Counted from the first letter of the stretch, positions 43,645 through 57,200 are shown. The stretch: 64,000 nt of DNA from Prinsepia uniflora (GCA_032719365.1 CM064872.1:72604752-72668751), one strand, 5' to 3'. Notes: generated by a model from the sequence alone, not told the origin. Numbers and translations: made by a program.

Positions 43645-45196
43645 TTAGGGTTCGGGTAGAGCAACTTGTGCTGTTTCCGTGGCGTGTTTCTTTGTCGACA
43701 TTTCCGTTTTCATTATTTCTTCGTTTTCCTTCTCTTTCATTTTTTCCTTTCTGCTGTGTTTCACCTCACCATAGAAATATGAAACAAAACCCCACAAAGA
43801 GAGCGCAAGAGCAACTCCCTTTTCTGCTTGAAACTTTTCATGGTAGAAAATTACAGCCAAGATCTGTGTTATTGGCAGTAAAACGGCGATTAAAATTCCA
43901 GAGAGCAACGAAGAAGCGCAGAAGATGATTCCGATGGCTCCTAGAAAGAAACCCTGCCAAACTATTCCACTCACTACGAGCACCATGTAGTAGTTGCTTT
44001 CCCCCAGCTCATAGTTTCTTGCTTCTCTTGGGATCACCTAAAAAGATATTTAAATCAATTATATATATGAATTCCATTCATTAGATTACAATGTAAGTTT
44101 CAAAAAATAAAAATTCAATTTTTTATTTTGGTCAATTTCTCTTTTTGAGTTATTATTAGTCACTAATTATATATATATTTAAATTTCATCTAATTTTTAT
44201 ATAAAAACTGTTCGACATGTAACCTCTTTAGACAAAAAAAATTATGTGAAAATTGATAAGAGTAGTAGAAAAAATTGACAAAATTAAAAATTATGGCACG
44301 ATTGAGAATTTAATTTTTACAGTTGTAAGCATTCGTTATAGAAAAATATTTACATCTACTGAAGTTTTATGATATTTTTGAATGATTAAATAATTTCAAT
44401 TTAATTAATTTTTCACAAATCTGAAAATAATTTTTAAAATACAGTACCATTAATTGATTAACGCCGGACTAACCTTGAAGTCATTATTGATGAGCATGCC
44501 CACAGTACAAAACATGGTCGCAAAAAAACACATAACCAGCTGAATCTCCAGAACCAAAGAATATGTGATGGTTTGCTTGGCCTTCTTGTACATCAACTCC
44601 ACCAACGGCAATATAAACCCATACAACACAGCGGCCGCCACCGTCATCAAAAACCCGGCAAGATACTGCTTACTGGACTCACCCTTTGGCCGATCAGCAT
44701 CAGTGTTCAACCCTAAAACAGCCGCACCGATAGTCAACAGAACGACAGCGTTCACGGAATAAGTAGTGAACTTGTGCTTCACAAGTAGAAAAGCAAAAAC
44801 GGCAGTGAATGCCAGCTGGCCAGCAATGAGTAGGGCTGACGTGGAGACGGGAAGGCGGGCCACGCCGTAGGCATAAAGGTAGTCGTCAAGGCCGATGATG
44901 ATGCCGACGAAGGCGGAGGCTAGGAAGAGTGGTGGCTTCATGAAAAAGACTTTTGCCGACGGGCCTTGGTTTTTACGGCGGTGGTAATAAGCTGCGGCTA
45001 TGGGGATGAAGATGATCGGCCAGCCGCCGGTTTCGAGCCAGCTCGAAAGCCAGACACGTTTGCCGCCGTGGATGAAGTAGAGGCGCATTATCAAAGGGCC
45101 TCCACATGTTCCTATGGACAAGAGTATGCAGTTTACAATGAGAAGGGTCTTTTTAGTGGCGTCGTTGTCATGGCTATTAATGCTCTCCATTTGCAT
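43645..45196 (-). CDS. PUP: Purine permease (PUP family), two exons
   Basis: Exon 1 is 44474-45196 (241 codons from the ATG at 45196) and exon 2 is 43645-44037 (130 codons plus stop), joined in phase 0 across a GT-AG intron of 436 bp. The 371-residue product matches the usual 350-390 of plant purine permeases. Seen in the sequence: about ten hydrophobic segments, an early LLSIGTCGGPLIMRLYF, ASAFVGIIIGLDDYLYAYGV, LPVSTSALLIAGQLAFTAVF, and in exon 2 the VIPREARNYELGESNYYMV block. These permeases are membrane proteins of the drug/metabolite transporter superfamily that bring in adenine, cytokinins and related purines with protons. The frame is intact with no stops. Which PUP it matches best cannot be told here. 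The ATG at 45190 (MESINSH) is an alternative start. Confidence 0.93.
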
Positions 45197-45261
45197 GCTA
45201 ATTTTCTAGAGAACTTTGTGCTAAATGGAGAGAGAGAGACACTCACAACCTTGGAGCGTTG

Positions 45262-45276
45262 TATTATAATATATAC
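45262..45276 (-). promoter_or_regulatory. Possible TATA box of the purine permease gene
   Basis: On the minus strand a TATATATTATAAT-like run lies about 70-80 bp before the start codon. The region is AT-rich, so chance is possible. Confidence 0.35.
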
Positions 45277-45860
45277 GAATGAGTAAAGAGCAAGAAGTGT
45301 GCGGGAGTGAAATAATGGATGAGTTGTTAAGTGAGCACCATCCTATTCATTTATATGCATGGCGGAATTTATGTAATGTATATCTGCTAAAATAAATAAC
45401 TTGAATATGCATGCATCATGTGTTGAATATATGCAAGCTCATTCAATCACTTATATCATTGTGTAATAACTACGTACCTTTCAACGTTTTAGTATGGCCC
45501 CCCTGATCCATCGATCTACCGGTACGTCCACTATAAATTACAGCCATATGTATATACAGAGATGAAGGGATGACTATTGCTTTGTCTCACTTAAGTCTCA
45601 ATTTGCCCCTGATTCTGATATAGTTTTAATAGGTGAAAGAATTCATGGCATCCTTATTGAACTGAATTTAGGTAGTTAAATCTAGGATTAGTGTTAGTGT
45701 ATCAATGTAAGCTTGAGAAAAACGTAAAGAGTTTGTATATATAGAAAAAAATAGGAGCTGTGAAATACACAACTAATTTACACAGCACAATTAGCAATTA
45801 CAACAATAAGTCCTTATATCTTAGCACTCAGCTAACTATACTTGAGTTAGTTACAATATA

Positions 45861-46079
45861 AAAATATAACCATAGTTAAGCACAGCATACAATACAACGC
45901 TTCACTGTCTAAACGTACATGATGCATGTACCCGGCCCTGAAACCCCTACATCAGGTTCAGGGACAATTGAGGCTTAAGTGAGATTCATTGGGGCATATT
46001 GAGACATCAAAGGGATTTTATAGATACATCATGTTAGAAAATGAAGTGTATATGTTGTGCTTAACTATGGTTATATTTT
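45861..46079. repeat. Inverted repeat, possible small foldback element
   Basis: A 29-bp arm at 45861-45889 (AAAATATAACCATAGTTAAG at its start) is inverted at 46051-46079 with one mismatch, around a 161-bp middle. It resembles a MITE remnant, but I see no clear target duplication. Confidence 0.6.
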
Positions 46080-46212
46080 ACATACACGATATACCCCTGA
46101 AACCCCTATGAATCTCATGCTGTTACTGTATTTACATACACCTTGCATACCCCTTAAACCCCTACATATGAATCTCATGCCGTGAGTTACTGTATTTACA
46201 TACACCTTGCAT
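46080..46212. repeat. Tandem duplication of ~60-70 bp
   Basis: Two to three imperfect units carry ACCCCTGAAACCCCTA, GAATCTCATGC and TTACTGTATTTACATACACC. They overlap the right arm of the inverted repeat. Confidence 0.7.
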
Positions 46213-47482
46213 TTCATTTTGGAAAAGGCAGCTAATAGTAGTAATGATCTTCTGCGTATCGATACGAATTGTATCCAAAACCAAAAGGATATGCCACATG
46301 GTATATCAATATCAGAGGTTCGCATTCCAGCCATATCATATCGTATTCGTATATTCAAGACTTTTTTAGTAATTTTTTTGAAGTATTCTGCATTAGAAGA
46401 GCAGATGATTAATTAAGCAGCTTCCAGACATTTAAGCCTCTCTGCTAGGCTATGAATGTCGACTTGAAATTTTTGTTGTATATATATATAAAATTGGAAA
46501 CCTGGCTGGTCACTTTAATTACTGGGAATCGTGTGAGATTTTTATTTTTTATTTTACCAAGGAATTTATGCTATATTTCTAAGAAATGCATTACAAAAAA
46601 ATTCAATGGAGGAATTGAAAATGCACTACAAGAGCATAACAAAACCACAAATAGTTAATTATAAATCCCTCTAATGGTTTGTGATGTATTTCTAACCAAT
46701 TCAGCCTAAAATAAAATGGTGAGGTTAAGTTCTCTTTTACTTAGTTTAGTTTAATATAAAATAAATGAATGGACAATACTTGCATTTCACTTTGATGTCA
46801 TACTACCCTTTCAATTTATTAAATTATTTTTGTAAATATATCATAATTGAAATCGTTCATTTTCTAAATCTTTATTTCAAGATATAATCTACGTAAAAAT
46901 CAACAAGATTGAAGGTCGTTTAGTTATCCATATATATCAACTAAATCGAAAGTTCTGCATGAAAATCTTAACTCCTACCAAAACTAATATTGATTTATTT
47001 GATATATACACATATATATATTTATTTACATAACTAACGACATTTAATCTTATTAATTTTTTACGAATATAATTTTGACATAATAGTTTAGGGAATGTAC
47101 AGTTTTGACCATATTAATATATGTATAACCAAAATTCGATAACTCCAAATGGTAATACGAGAAGGAAGATATAATAGAACATAGTACTAAAATGATATTC
47201 AAGTATTTTCCTAAATTAATCAATGTGGTTGACGTAAGAAACGTGGTGTTGGACCAAAAAAAGGTGGTGTATGTAAAGATTAATTGCGGTTACCCCGTTT
47301 CCACACGTTTTTCACTGCTCATGGCTGGCAATATGAGATGAAATGCATTTAGCATGAATGGCCCTAAGGAGATGAGTTAACTCTAACTTCTTGACTTGGA
47401 AAAGAAAATTTTAATCACAAAACATCGATATTACTTTTTAATTCAATTTTTTTTAATAATTAAATTAAATTTAAATTGTATA

Positions 47483-48424
47483 AGGGGGAAAACTGCTGCT
47501 ATGGTCCATGGACTTTACACTAATATCAGTTATAATCTCTAAACTTCATTATTAGTAGTAGTCGTCTCTGAATTATGCCCAAATATGAAATAACCATCTA
47601 TCCGTTAAAATTATTAATTTTTCCTGTTAAAAATAAGGTAAAATTATCTTTTCAAATATTTTTATATAATTATCTCGATTCAAAGTCTTTTAAAAGCTAA
47701 CTTTATTTTCTTCATCTTCTCCTCCTTTTTCTTTGCTTCTTCTCTTCCTTCGTTCTTTTCACAAATACCAATCTATGGATTTCGGGAATTTTTAAGGCCA
47801 CTAACTAATATAATAATATATTGAAATTAAAAGAAAGAACCAAAAAGTTATGTAAAAAGTTTTTCTAATGAATGAATGTATATACATTTTTCGTCACTAA
47901 AGGTGAAGAACACCATTAGTGGTGAAGGTTTTGATGAATAACGTCGCCAAAATATCCTTCTCGACGTGTTCATAAAAAAGTTTGTCTTCTCCTTTAGTGA
48001 CAAAAATGCATATACATTCAAAAAAAAAAAATCCAGTTTTTTAAATTTTAATTTTAGTAATTTATTAAATTTGTGGCCTAGGAAATTCCATAATATCCAT
48101 GGGTTAGTTGTGGGAAGAAAACAGGTAGAGAAGAAAAAGATGAAGAAGGAGAAGAATAAGAAGAAAATAGTAAGGATAAGGAGTTTTTATTATTTTTTAT
48201 TTGATTTTTAATATTTTGATTTACATGGAAAAGATTTAAAGATATATTTAAAAAGACCATTTTACCCTTATTTTTATGAGAAAAAATTAATAATTTTGAC
48301 AGAGTGACGATTATTGCATATTTAGATATAATTCAAGATCATTTGTTACTAATAATGAAATTTATGGATTATAACTAATATTAGTGTAAAATTTAAGGAA
48401 AATATAGCAACATTTTTAATTTTC
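47483..48424. mobile_element. Non-autonomous DNA transposon, near-complete foldback (Mutator-like?)
   Basis: The left half is the inverted copy of the right half almost to the centre. Left GGACTTTACACTAATATCAG (about 47508) faces right ATTAGTGTAAAATTTAAGG (about 48380). Further in, CTTCATCTTCTCC (about 47710) faces GATGAAGAAGGAG (about 48138), and GTATATACATTTTTCGTCAC (about 47878) faces GTGACAAAAATGCATATAC (about 47997). Arms are about 440 bp with roughly 20% differences. Flanks AATTGTATA (47474-47482) and AATTGTGTA (48425-48433) look like a 9-bp duplication with one mismatch, the size made by Mutator-like elements. No transposase is encoded. Confidence 0.78.
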
Positions 48425-48878
48425 AATTGTGTACATTGAACTCGATATGATTTTTAAAGCCTTTAATTGTAAGATTTTCTTCTGTGTGCTAGTTGATTTG
48501 TGTGTATAGGTGTGTCTTTATCCTGAGCCACTTTCTTCACATGGCATCATAGACACGATCGAAACTGGTCAATTTGTGTAGATAGGTTGGACTACAAATG
48601 CTAAATAGTGGTCCTCTAACTTAATTACATGCCTACTTTTTACAATAATTAACTAATTTTAATTTCTGACAATGAAAAAATATATATTTTTTTCAAATGA
48701 AAATCCTTTTTTTAAGAAGCACTTTATTTTCAATAAAAATTAATTTTAGTGATTTTATAAATATATTCTATACAAGTAATCTTGAATCAACTTGTTAGAA
48801 TGTCTTGTTAATTATTAATATGTTCGAATTTTTTTTCATTAATTCTCCGATTCTCACCGTTTATTTTATTAGGTTTTG
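48425..48878. other. AT-rich spacer, no gene seen
   Basis: Low-complexity sequence between the foldback element and the copia remnant. Part of it could belong to the copia LTR, whose outer edge is not certain. Confidence 0.4.
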
Positions 48879-49290
48879 ATGTTCTTGAGTTTTGGGGATC
48901 AGTTTGATGAAGAAGATGAAGATTTGAAGAGAAGATAGAGAGAATCGAAGAGAGAAAGAATAAGGAAAAGTGAGTGAAAAATGTATATTGAATCCCAACT
49001 TAATACAATCACTCATCGATACAATCTTTATATTCATATCTATATTGCTTAGTCACTAAGAAAACTGTTTTAACTGTTTTAAACAACCTAACTAATTACT
49101 AACAAATTTTATCAAGTCTTGGCTGTTTGCACAGCTGTAGGATAGTGACAGTGTTAGATGCACAGCATCCATGATGAGTTGTAGCACAGGAAATCATACT
49201 TTCCTACTGAGGACCACATTACACAGGTGACATCAAGGATTCGTACTGGTGACTTGGCACAGTCCCTTGCATTCTTTGATATAGCTTACA
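48879..49290 (-). repeat. Probable 3' LTR of the minus-strand copia element
   Basis: The inner edge is set by a purine run (GCAGGGGGA on the minus strand) followed by TGTAAGC at 49290. The outer edge is placed tentatively at a TGATGTTC near 48879. No second LTR is in the window to confirm it. Confidence 0.5.
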
Positions 49291-51414
49291 TCCCCCTGCA
49301 AGCTGATGCATCCAAGGCAGTAAGCATCAGATTTGAGGAGTGCTGATAGAAGAGATCATCAACCAAAGCCTTGGTGAAGATATCCGCAACCTGGTCACAA
49401 GAGGAAACATGTTGGACATCGAGATCCCCACGAATCACTCTCTCCCGCACAAAATGATAGTCAATTTCTATATGTTTAGCTCGAGAGTGGAAGATTGGGC
49501 TGGCACAGAGACTGGCTGCAGACGTGCTATCACAGAAGATAAGAGGTGGTCTAAGAAGTGGAACATGAAGAGCACATAGCAACTGCCTGATCCAAGCAAC
49601 TTTGGCTGCAATCATGGCAAGAGCACGATACTCGGATTCAGTACTTGATCGAGAGACAGTGGTTTGTTTTTTTTGACATCCAAGAGATTGGATTATTGCC
49701 AAGGAAGACAACCATGCAGTGGTTGAACGCCGATCACTGGGATCACCAGCCCAGTCAGCATCCGTATAAGCAATCAGGTCCAGAGAGCCAGGTGTTAGTG
49801 TTATCACGTGAGTCTATGTCCCTTTCAGAAACCAAAGAATGCATTTGATAGCCATGAAATGAGAGTCTGAGGGAGAGTGCATGTATTGACAGACCTGATT
49901 TACGGAAAACACAATATCAGGCTTAGTAAACGTGAGGTACTGCAGAGCACCCACTATACTTCTGTAATTGGTAGGGTTGTCATAAGGGATTCCATCCCCT
50001 TTCTTTAGCTAAGAGCCAGGTACACTAGGAGTCTCAGCAACCTTGCTATCCATCATGGAGGTTTTGGTTAAAAGATCACGAATGTACTTGGACTGAGAGA
50101 CACACAGACTAGTGGAGGTGTACCAGATTTCAAGTCCTAGGAAATAATGAAGATCACCAAGATCTTTCATGTAAAAAGCAGTAGTTAGAGATGAAATGAC
50201 CTCAGACATAGCAGATGAGCAACTTTCTGTGAGGATGATATCATCCATATACAGGAGAAGTATCACCACAAAAATAGGAGTGTTCCTGACAAAGAGAGAG
50301 GAGTCAGACCAGGTGGTTTGGAAGCCCAACTCTGGAAGGAAACTGGTAAACTTCTCATTCCAGGCACGAGGAGCCTGTTTGAGACCATAGAGAGATTTCT
50401 GAAGCTTTCAGACATAATCTGGATGACCTGAATCTTCAAAGCCAGGGGGTTGACACGTGTACACCTCATCCCTGAGTTTCCCATGCAAGAAAGCATTCTT
50501 GACATCAAGTTGCTTAAGTGGCCAGTGGAAATTAGCAGTTAAGGCAAGAACCAGTCTAACAGTTGTAGTCTTCACCACTGGACTGAAAGTCTCACTGTAG
50601 TCAAGGCCCTCTTCCTGACTAAACCCCTTAGCAACCAGACGTGTTTTATGTCGAGCAATGGTGCCATCAGGATTCCTCTTAATTCTGTAGACCCATTTGC
50701 AGCCTACAAGGTTTTTGGAAGGGGGAAGAGATAAAGAGTTCATCTCTTCTTCCATAGCCTGTTGCCAAACTGGAGAGGTAACATCTGTTTTGAAGGAAGT
50801 TGGCTCCGTCTGAGCAAGATCAACTTCGGGTGAGAGTGTATATTTGGATAGAAAGGCTTTTGGTTTGAAAATGCCAGACTTGGATCGAGTCTGCATCGGG
50901 TGCATATTGATTCCAGTGATAGGCAAAATCACTTCCAAGAGTTGGGGATGGAAGTTGTCATCTGTGGCAGTACTAGGATGATCCACTAGGCTGTGAGAAG
51001 TGGGTATGGACAGTGTAGGGATCTGACTGAGATGATCATTGTCAGATGACTCTGGTGAAAGAGGAGTAGAGGATACTGATGTGGAGGATGTTTGAATAGG
51101 AGCTTGGTCCAGAGGATCTATGTTTGAGAAAAAGAAGGAGGGTACAGGGCCAAGGATTTCCGGAAAGGAGAGAACAGGTGTGGAGGTTGGAGAAACAGAT
51201 GTGGTATGAGAAGGGGACTTATACAAGGCTGGATAGGGAAACTGGTGCTCATCAAAGAGAACATGCCTGCAGACAAATTTCTTATGAAATAGTGCATCAT
51301 GACAAACAAAGCCTTTGTATTTATCTGCATTATGAACAATAAAGCTTCATATGGAGATTTCAGGTGAAGCAGATGACAGGGCATTCGATTTATAAGATGG
51401 ACAGCTGTGGCACA
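49291..51414 (-). pseudogene. Ty1/copia pol remnant (RT and RNase H)
   Basis: On the minus strand: a diverged stretch after integrase (FVCRHVLFDEHQFPY-like, about 51270), reverse transcriptase (NLVGCKWVYRIK and LDVKNAFLHGKL, 50410-50720; YMDDIILT, about 50250; YFLGLEI, about 50130), and RNase H (YTDADWAGDPSDRRSTTAWL, about 49765; ending DQVADIFTKAL, about 49390). Frames shift several times and there are stops. The 5' part (gag, protease, integrase core) is cut away at 51415, where gypsy element G begins, and is not seen again in the window. Confidence 0.85.
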
Positions 51415-54174
51415 TGTAAGGACCCATCCCAGAAATTAGGGTTAAGACGGTGATTAGTGTTGGATTAGTGAGTTTAATCGGTGGTTAGTTGGTTACGATA
51501 GGTCCGTTAGCGTCGAATGACGATTTTGCCCCTAGTTTGAGTAAATAGTTGACTTTTAGTTCGGGAGGTCAATTGGGTATTGACTGGTCACCGTGACGTA
51601 GTTCGGGACGTCACGAATCCGTAGACAGGTGGCACGCCTGATTTCGACATCCGAGGAGGAAGTTATGATGTTCAGAAGGTTGATGACATTACCGTAATTT
51701 GGCTAAAATAGGGGGAAAAGTTGACTTTTCGTACGATCGGATTTTTGCACGTTGACCTAGGACCGTTAGGTAGATCTGGTCGTCCTGAGTTCAACGACAG
51801 GCGGCACGTGTTCATCGGACATTTGACAGGTAAGATATGGGTCTAGAACGGCAAGGGAAAAACAGTAATTTTAACTTAGAGGGACATTTTGATCTTTTAG
51901 CTGCATTGGGATTTGGGCCAATCTAATAAGGCCAGGTGTACAGTGGAGATTGGGATATTTGTGAGAGGGTTGAGGGGATTGTGACATGTGGCAAGGGGCT
52001 AGAGGTTTCTAGGATTTTTCACGATTCAAATTAAACGGTTTGTGTCGTGTGTGCTCGTGTGTGTGTTCGAACAAGTGAGAAGCAGAGGGTGAGATTGAGA
52101 GAAAATTGGACGTTGATCGTGAGTGTTTGTCTATTTTGGTAAGTGAGTGAGTGCCTAGAGACCGAGTGAGAGATGGTGAGTGAGTTGTGAGGGCAGATTG
52201 TGTGAGGAAACTAGTGTGCGTGCGGGGTGAGGTCTCAGGAAAAACCAGAGAACAGAGAGGGACCTTGGTGGTAGTGTGGCCGTGTGTTGATCCAATTGGA
52301 CTCGAGGGGAAGTTGGGGACGACTCTGTGAACTCCAGGGAGTACGGCGGTGAGCACGGCGGCGATCGACATGCAGGTAATTTCTTTCCCCGTGTAATTAC
52401 TCTGTTTTGCCGTGAATTTCAAACGGAAAATCGTGATGGTGGGAGCTGAGTCGAGGTGTTTGGTTGGTCCTAGTCGACTTCTTAGGTCCTTAGGAACCTG
52501 TTATTATCGAAGCCGTGACGGGGGAGGACTTGGGTGGCCGGATTGTGAAACAGGGGACTGATCGGGTTTGGTTTCGAGTTTGAGACGACGGGCTATAGGC
52601 TGTGTTGAGGTGTTAGAGTGAGGGGAATGGGTTGCTTAGGACTGGACGATGAGGATGGTGAAGAGAGGGAGGAAAACGGTGAAGGAACGGCGAAGAACCG
52701 CTCTCGCCGGTTCATACCAGTTCAACCATTGAAGACGACGATGAACAGTGTACTGGGTGTAGGCGCGTGAGGCCCACGCGCAGCCACTTTGGGCGGCTCG
52801 TGCGTTGGTTTCTGGGAAAATGGTCAACTAGGTTTTTGGTCTAGAGGTTGTAACGAGTCTATTGAACTAAGTTTTGGGTTAATCGGACGTCGTTTGAGAT
52901 TAGTTCTGCGAGGTAGAAGGTTTAGGGTTCCGGTTTGTTACGTTTAGGACCCGGGAATTTTTGGGGAAAATTAGGGGAGTCTTCGTAGATGTGTTAGTGA
53001 CGTTCTTTGGTGATTGTTGACAGGATCGGGATTCCTCGAAGAAGCTGAGGAACGTACGGGACGTGAGTGACGTGCCCGGTATCTGTGAGTGGACCCCTTC
53101 TCTAAACTTGAGCATGCATAACTGTTTTTCTATAATTGTTTTATGGTTTTAGATGTGATTTCCTGATTGTTGAATATGCTATTTTGGTTTTACATATTTG
53201 CATGTTTATCGAGAAATTATGGTTTTCAGCACGTTTTACGAGAAAGGTTTGAATTCTGATTTCGATGCTATGATTTTGGGATTTCAAACGATAAGTTATT
53301 TTCAATGAGTATAAATGGATTTAAGACATGAGTTGATAATCAAGGTTTTCGGTTTTAGAATCGGATTTCGAGAAGCGAGATTTGGTTTTAAAGTTGAAGA
53401 GTGGAAATTCTGGATTTGGGTTCGGAATGACGGTTCTGGATGCCGAAAGAGCTTCAGACTAGTGATTTCAGATTCGGGTTTGGATATAGATTTAGAAATG
53501 GTTTTCAATTGGTTTTGGATTGGATTTGCTGGATCTGGTTATTGGGTTTAAAGACCCGGATATTGTGATTGACGGGGGACGGGCCCGGATTGAGTTTAAA
53601 GACTCGGATATTATTGAGGCCTGGATTGAGTTTAAAGACTCTGATAGGTCCAGCAGGTTTGATCGGATAATGATGATTTTGGTATTTATATTTTATGATG
53701 CGGTTTTATGATGCTCATGGTATGATTTCTATAACTGTTTTTATCTAATGAGTTATGCATGTATGTTTTCAAAACGGAGGGCCAAAACCCTGGTTTTCTT
53801 CGAAAATAGTTTTTGGAAACTTTTATTCTTTATGGTCCACTCACACTTTCTGTTTTTAAATTGCCCTCCAGGTCGTGGAGCTAACGCGGGGTTTTGACGT
53901 CGAGGCAGCGTCGGAGGCATAGCGTACTCGAGAGTGACCCCGAAGTGTTTTACATTTTTCCGTTGTGCGTGTACCTTCTGTATCGGTTTTATTTTCTTTG
54001 TATTTGGTACTATGCTCTGTATAGTGGTTGACTTTGGAATGTTTTAAATTCTCCTGCTTCTGACAATGTAAGTTGGTAGTTTTTCGTGAGTTTACTTTGG
54101 TCTTAGTGTTGGGGTGTTAGACGGGAGCAGGATTTACCTCGGTTTTCGAGGTGAAACTGGGGTGGGTCCTGATA
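51415..54174 (+). repeat. 5' LTR of element G
   Basis: A 2.76-kb LTR, TGTAAGGACC to GGGTCCTGATA (the final CA mutated to TA). It has both U3 module copies (about 51590-51690 and 51760-51850), the bracket pair (53085-53094 and 53835-53844) and a TTTAAAGA hairpin array (53540-53645). Confidence 0.88.
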
Positions 54175-54175
54175 A

Positions 54176-54189
54176 TGGGTATCAGAGCA
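54176..54189 (+). promoter_or_regulatory. Primer binding site of element G
   Basis: TGGGTATCAGAGC follows the 5' LTR closely and matches the initiator Met-tRNA primer site with one extra G. Confidence 0.75.
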
Positions 54190-54281
54190 TAGGTTTGTCG
54201 GGTTTATCGGTTGGTGTCTGTTGTGAGGTTGTGTTTAGGTTGTCTGACTGCTTCCATGCCTCTTTCAGCGTGCGGTTGACG

Positions 54282-57200
54282 ATGGCTCCGAGACGTGAAC
54301 CCCCTCCACAACTTGAAGACGAAGTAGCGAGAGAGACAGAGAGTGCTACGATTGAGCGAGACCAGCGGCTCGGTGCTACGACTTTTAGTGGTGGGGCAGA
54401 TCTTGAGGAAGCCCAAAGGTGGATTACGAGATTGGAGCGGATCTTTGCAGTGATGCATTGCCCACCGGAGGACCGAGTGTTACTGGCTACTTTCTTACTG
54501 GACGGTGCGGCGTACGAGTGGTGGTATACCCTCAAGTTGTCTGGCTGGGATGCCCACACTGTGACTTGGGAGACGTTCAAGAAGCGATTCTTAGATCAGT
54601 ATTACCCTCGTTCTTTCCGTGATTCCAAGGAGGTTGAGTTTCTGCAACTCCAACAGGGGAGTATGAGTGTGGCTGAGTACGAACAGAAATTCCAGATGTT
54701 GTCTCGTTTTGCTCCTGCGTTTGTGGGCACTGAAGCAGAGAAGTGTCGTAGGTTTGAGTTGGGCCTGCGAGGTGAGATTCGAGCCATAGTGACAGCTGGA
54801 TCTTTTGCTACACTCTGAGAGTTATCGGATGCTGCGGTGAGGGTTGAGGCTAGCTTGCCGGTACGACACCGGGAGCCACCTTTTTCTGGAGGTTCGAGTC
54901 AGAGGACACCAAAGAGAGGTAACTACAGTGGAGTATCGTCGGCGGGCGATGATCGTTTTGGTAGACCTAGTACTTTCCAGAGTTCAGGATTCCGTGGTTA
55001 TCGCGCACAGCTGACTCCGCAAGCTAGTGCGACGTCTGTTGCTTCTACAGGGAGACCAGGTCCTTCCGATCGGGATGTTTGTTTCTACTGTGGGGAGCGA
55101 GATCACTTACGACGTGAGTGTCCATTGTTACCACAGGAGGGTGGTGTCGGCCGAGGATCCGCGGAGCCTGGACGGAGTACAGCGTCAGCGCCAGGGACAG
55201 CAGGCACCAGAGGAGGTGGTGGTGACACTAGTGGTGCGGGAGGCCGTGGTAGATCTTCAGGACCTCGGGCCCGCCTGTTTTCGATGACACAGTAGGAGGT
55301 TCAGTGTAACACCCCGGAAATTCGGAAAATGTAATATTGTAAAATATTGAATAAAATGACTTTTTACCCCTGCGATTCGTTGGTCAATTTGTTAACTTTT
55401 TGATTGGAGGGTCGAACGGACGTTGACCGATGACCGTGACGTAGTTCGGGACGTCACGAGTTAATAGACAGGTGGCACGTCCGATTCGGACGAATAGGGT
55501 GAAAGTTATGACGTTCGAAAGTTTAGGGGCATTATCGTAATTCGGACGTTATACGGGAAAAAGTTGACTTTTTGGAATACAATTGATTTTCACATGATTC
55601 GAAGACCGTTAGGTTCGTGTCAAATCCCTGAGTACAACGACAGGCGGCACGCTTGAAACGGACATCGGATGACCGAGTTACGGGTCACGGAAGTTGGAGG
55701 GCAATTTGGTAAATTGTCAACTGAGGGGCAATTTGGTCTTTTTCACCACGGGTTACTGTAGCAGCCGTGGGAGACAGTTGCTGCACGGCTGCTGCACCGC
55801 CGTGTGTGGTGGTTTTGCACGATCCAATTGTTTAAACCATAGTGGAATGAACAAATGATTTGTTTATGGAATTTGAGGTATTGGAAGCATCTCATCGTGG
55901 ATGAGCAGAGCTTCAGTGCACGGGTAGTTTTAAAAATGGCCATGGTCTCTGTGTGCGGGAAACATTTTCCAGAGAGATTCAGTTGATTCCCACGGGTTGT
56001 CTTCCATTCTGGGTGGTTTAGCTGAGTGTCACTGAGTCTGGAAACTCATTTCGATCACTTTGGTAGTCTGAGAGAGAGTTGAGAGTGAGAGGTCTGAGAC
56101 GGGGAAGGAAAAACCAGTTGGAGGGAAAAATTCGAAGGTTGGGTTTTGAGGTGAGTTGAACCAAACTGAGGGTGGAATTAGTCTTCTGGGATCCTTGCTA
56201 ACACGACCGTGCAAGAATTGAAGAGCTTTGATCACGGTTTGCCCAGGAACCTGAGTTCCAGTTTCAGAGAAAATACAGTGTTGAGGACGACGACTTCCAG
56301 GTGAGTTTTGGGTCAATTGAATGGATGTTTTGGTTCGTCTAGGTCCCCTTAAGCTACTGTCTAAATTAATTTGGGAATGGGTTCGATCTGGGTGAGTTGT
56401 GGACTTCGACCCGATTTGAGGTTTGAGTTTGGATTGGTCGATAGGGTCCAAGTCGAGGTTAATAATCGACATAGAACTGAAATTAAAAGGTTATAGAAGA
56501 AGTTAGGATAAAAAATGAGAGCAATTGATTGAGAATTGAGGGTTAACTGGTCGGGTTGAGCCGCGGGTAACAGACCCGTTTAGCAGGCTAGTCGGGTAGA
56601 AGAGACGACACTGTAGCTAGGCGCGTGGCCTTCACGCGCAGCCACTTTGGGTGGCGCGTGACGGCGCGTGTAAGGTCATTTCCGATTACGGTCAACATGA
56701 AACTTATTCCTTTCAGTCTAATTAACATTTTATCTTTAGAGTTCGAGTCGATCGGGAGTCGTTCGGGATAATTTCGGGAGTTTGGAAATTTAGGTCCTTA
56801 AGTTTAATTTCGCGGAAAAATCCGGAAAAATTAGGGAAACTCATACGACTTATTTGGGGATGATTGTAACCCTCCTTGTACGTTTTTACAGGCCCGGACA
56901 TTTTCGAAGCTACTAAGGAGCGCACGGGGCGCGATTGACGCGTCTTAAAACCGTGAGTGGACTTTTGATTTCCAAATTATGCATGCATGACTATTTTACT
57001 TATTTATCTTGTGTTTTCCCTTACGATTTTATCTTGATAAATATGATAATTCGGTTCTATATGATTTCACGCTTTTCAAGATAATTATCGTATTTCACGC
57101 ATTTCGAGGTTACAATTTTCTCCTATGCATGAATGATGTTTTGATGAAGTATTGGACATGATTATGCATGCACGTATTTATGATGTTTTGATTATATTTG

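Larger units (their letters stand above)
45290..47482. other. AT-rich intergenic region, no gene seen
   Basis: Small open frames here are short and unlike known proteins. It includes an inverted repeat pair (45861-46079) and a short tandem duplication (about 46080-46210). Confidence 0.5.

Noticed and set aside
47966..48211. 81-codon Lys-rich frame
   Set aside because: It lies inside the foldback transposon arm and is AT-rich low-complexity sequence.
53315..53711. Open frames in the 5' LTR of element G with repeated FKDSD
   Set aside because: They come from translating the TTTAAAGACTC repeats; a nucleotide-level repeat explains them.
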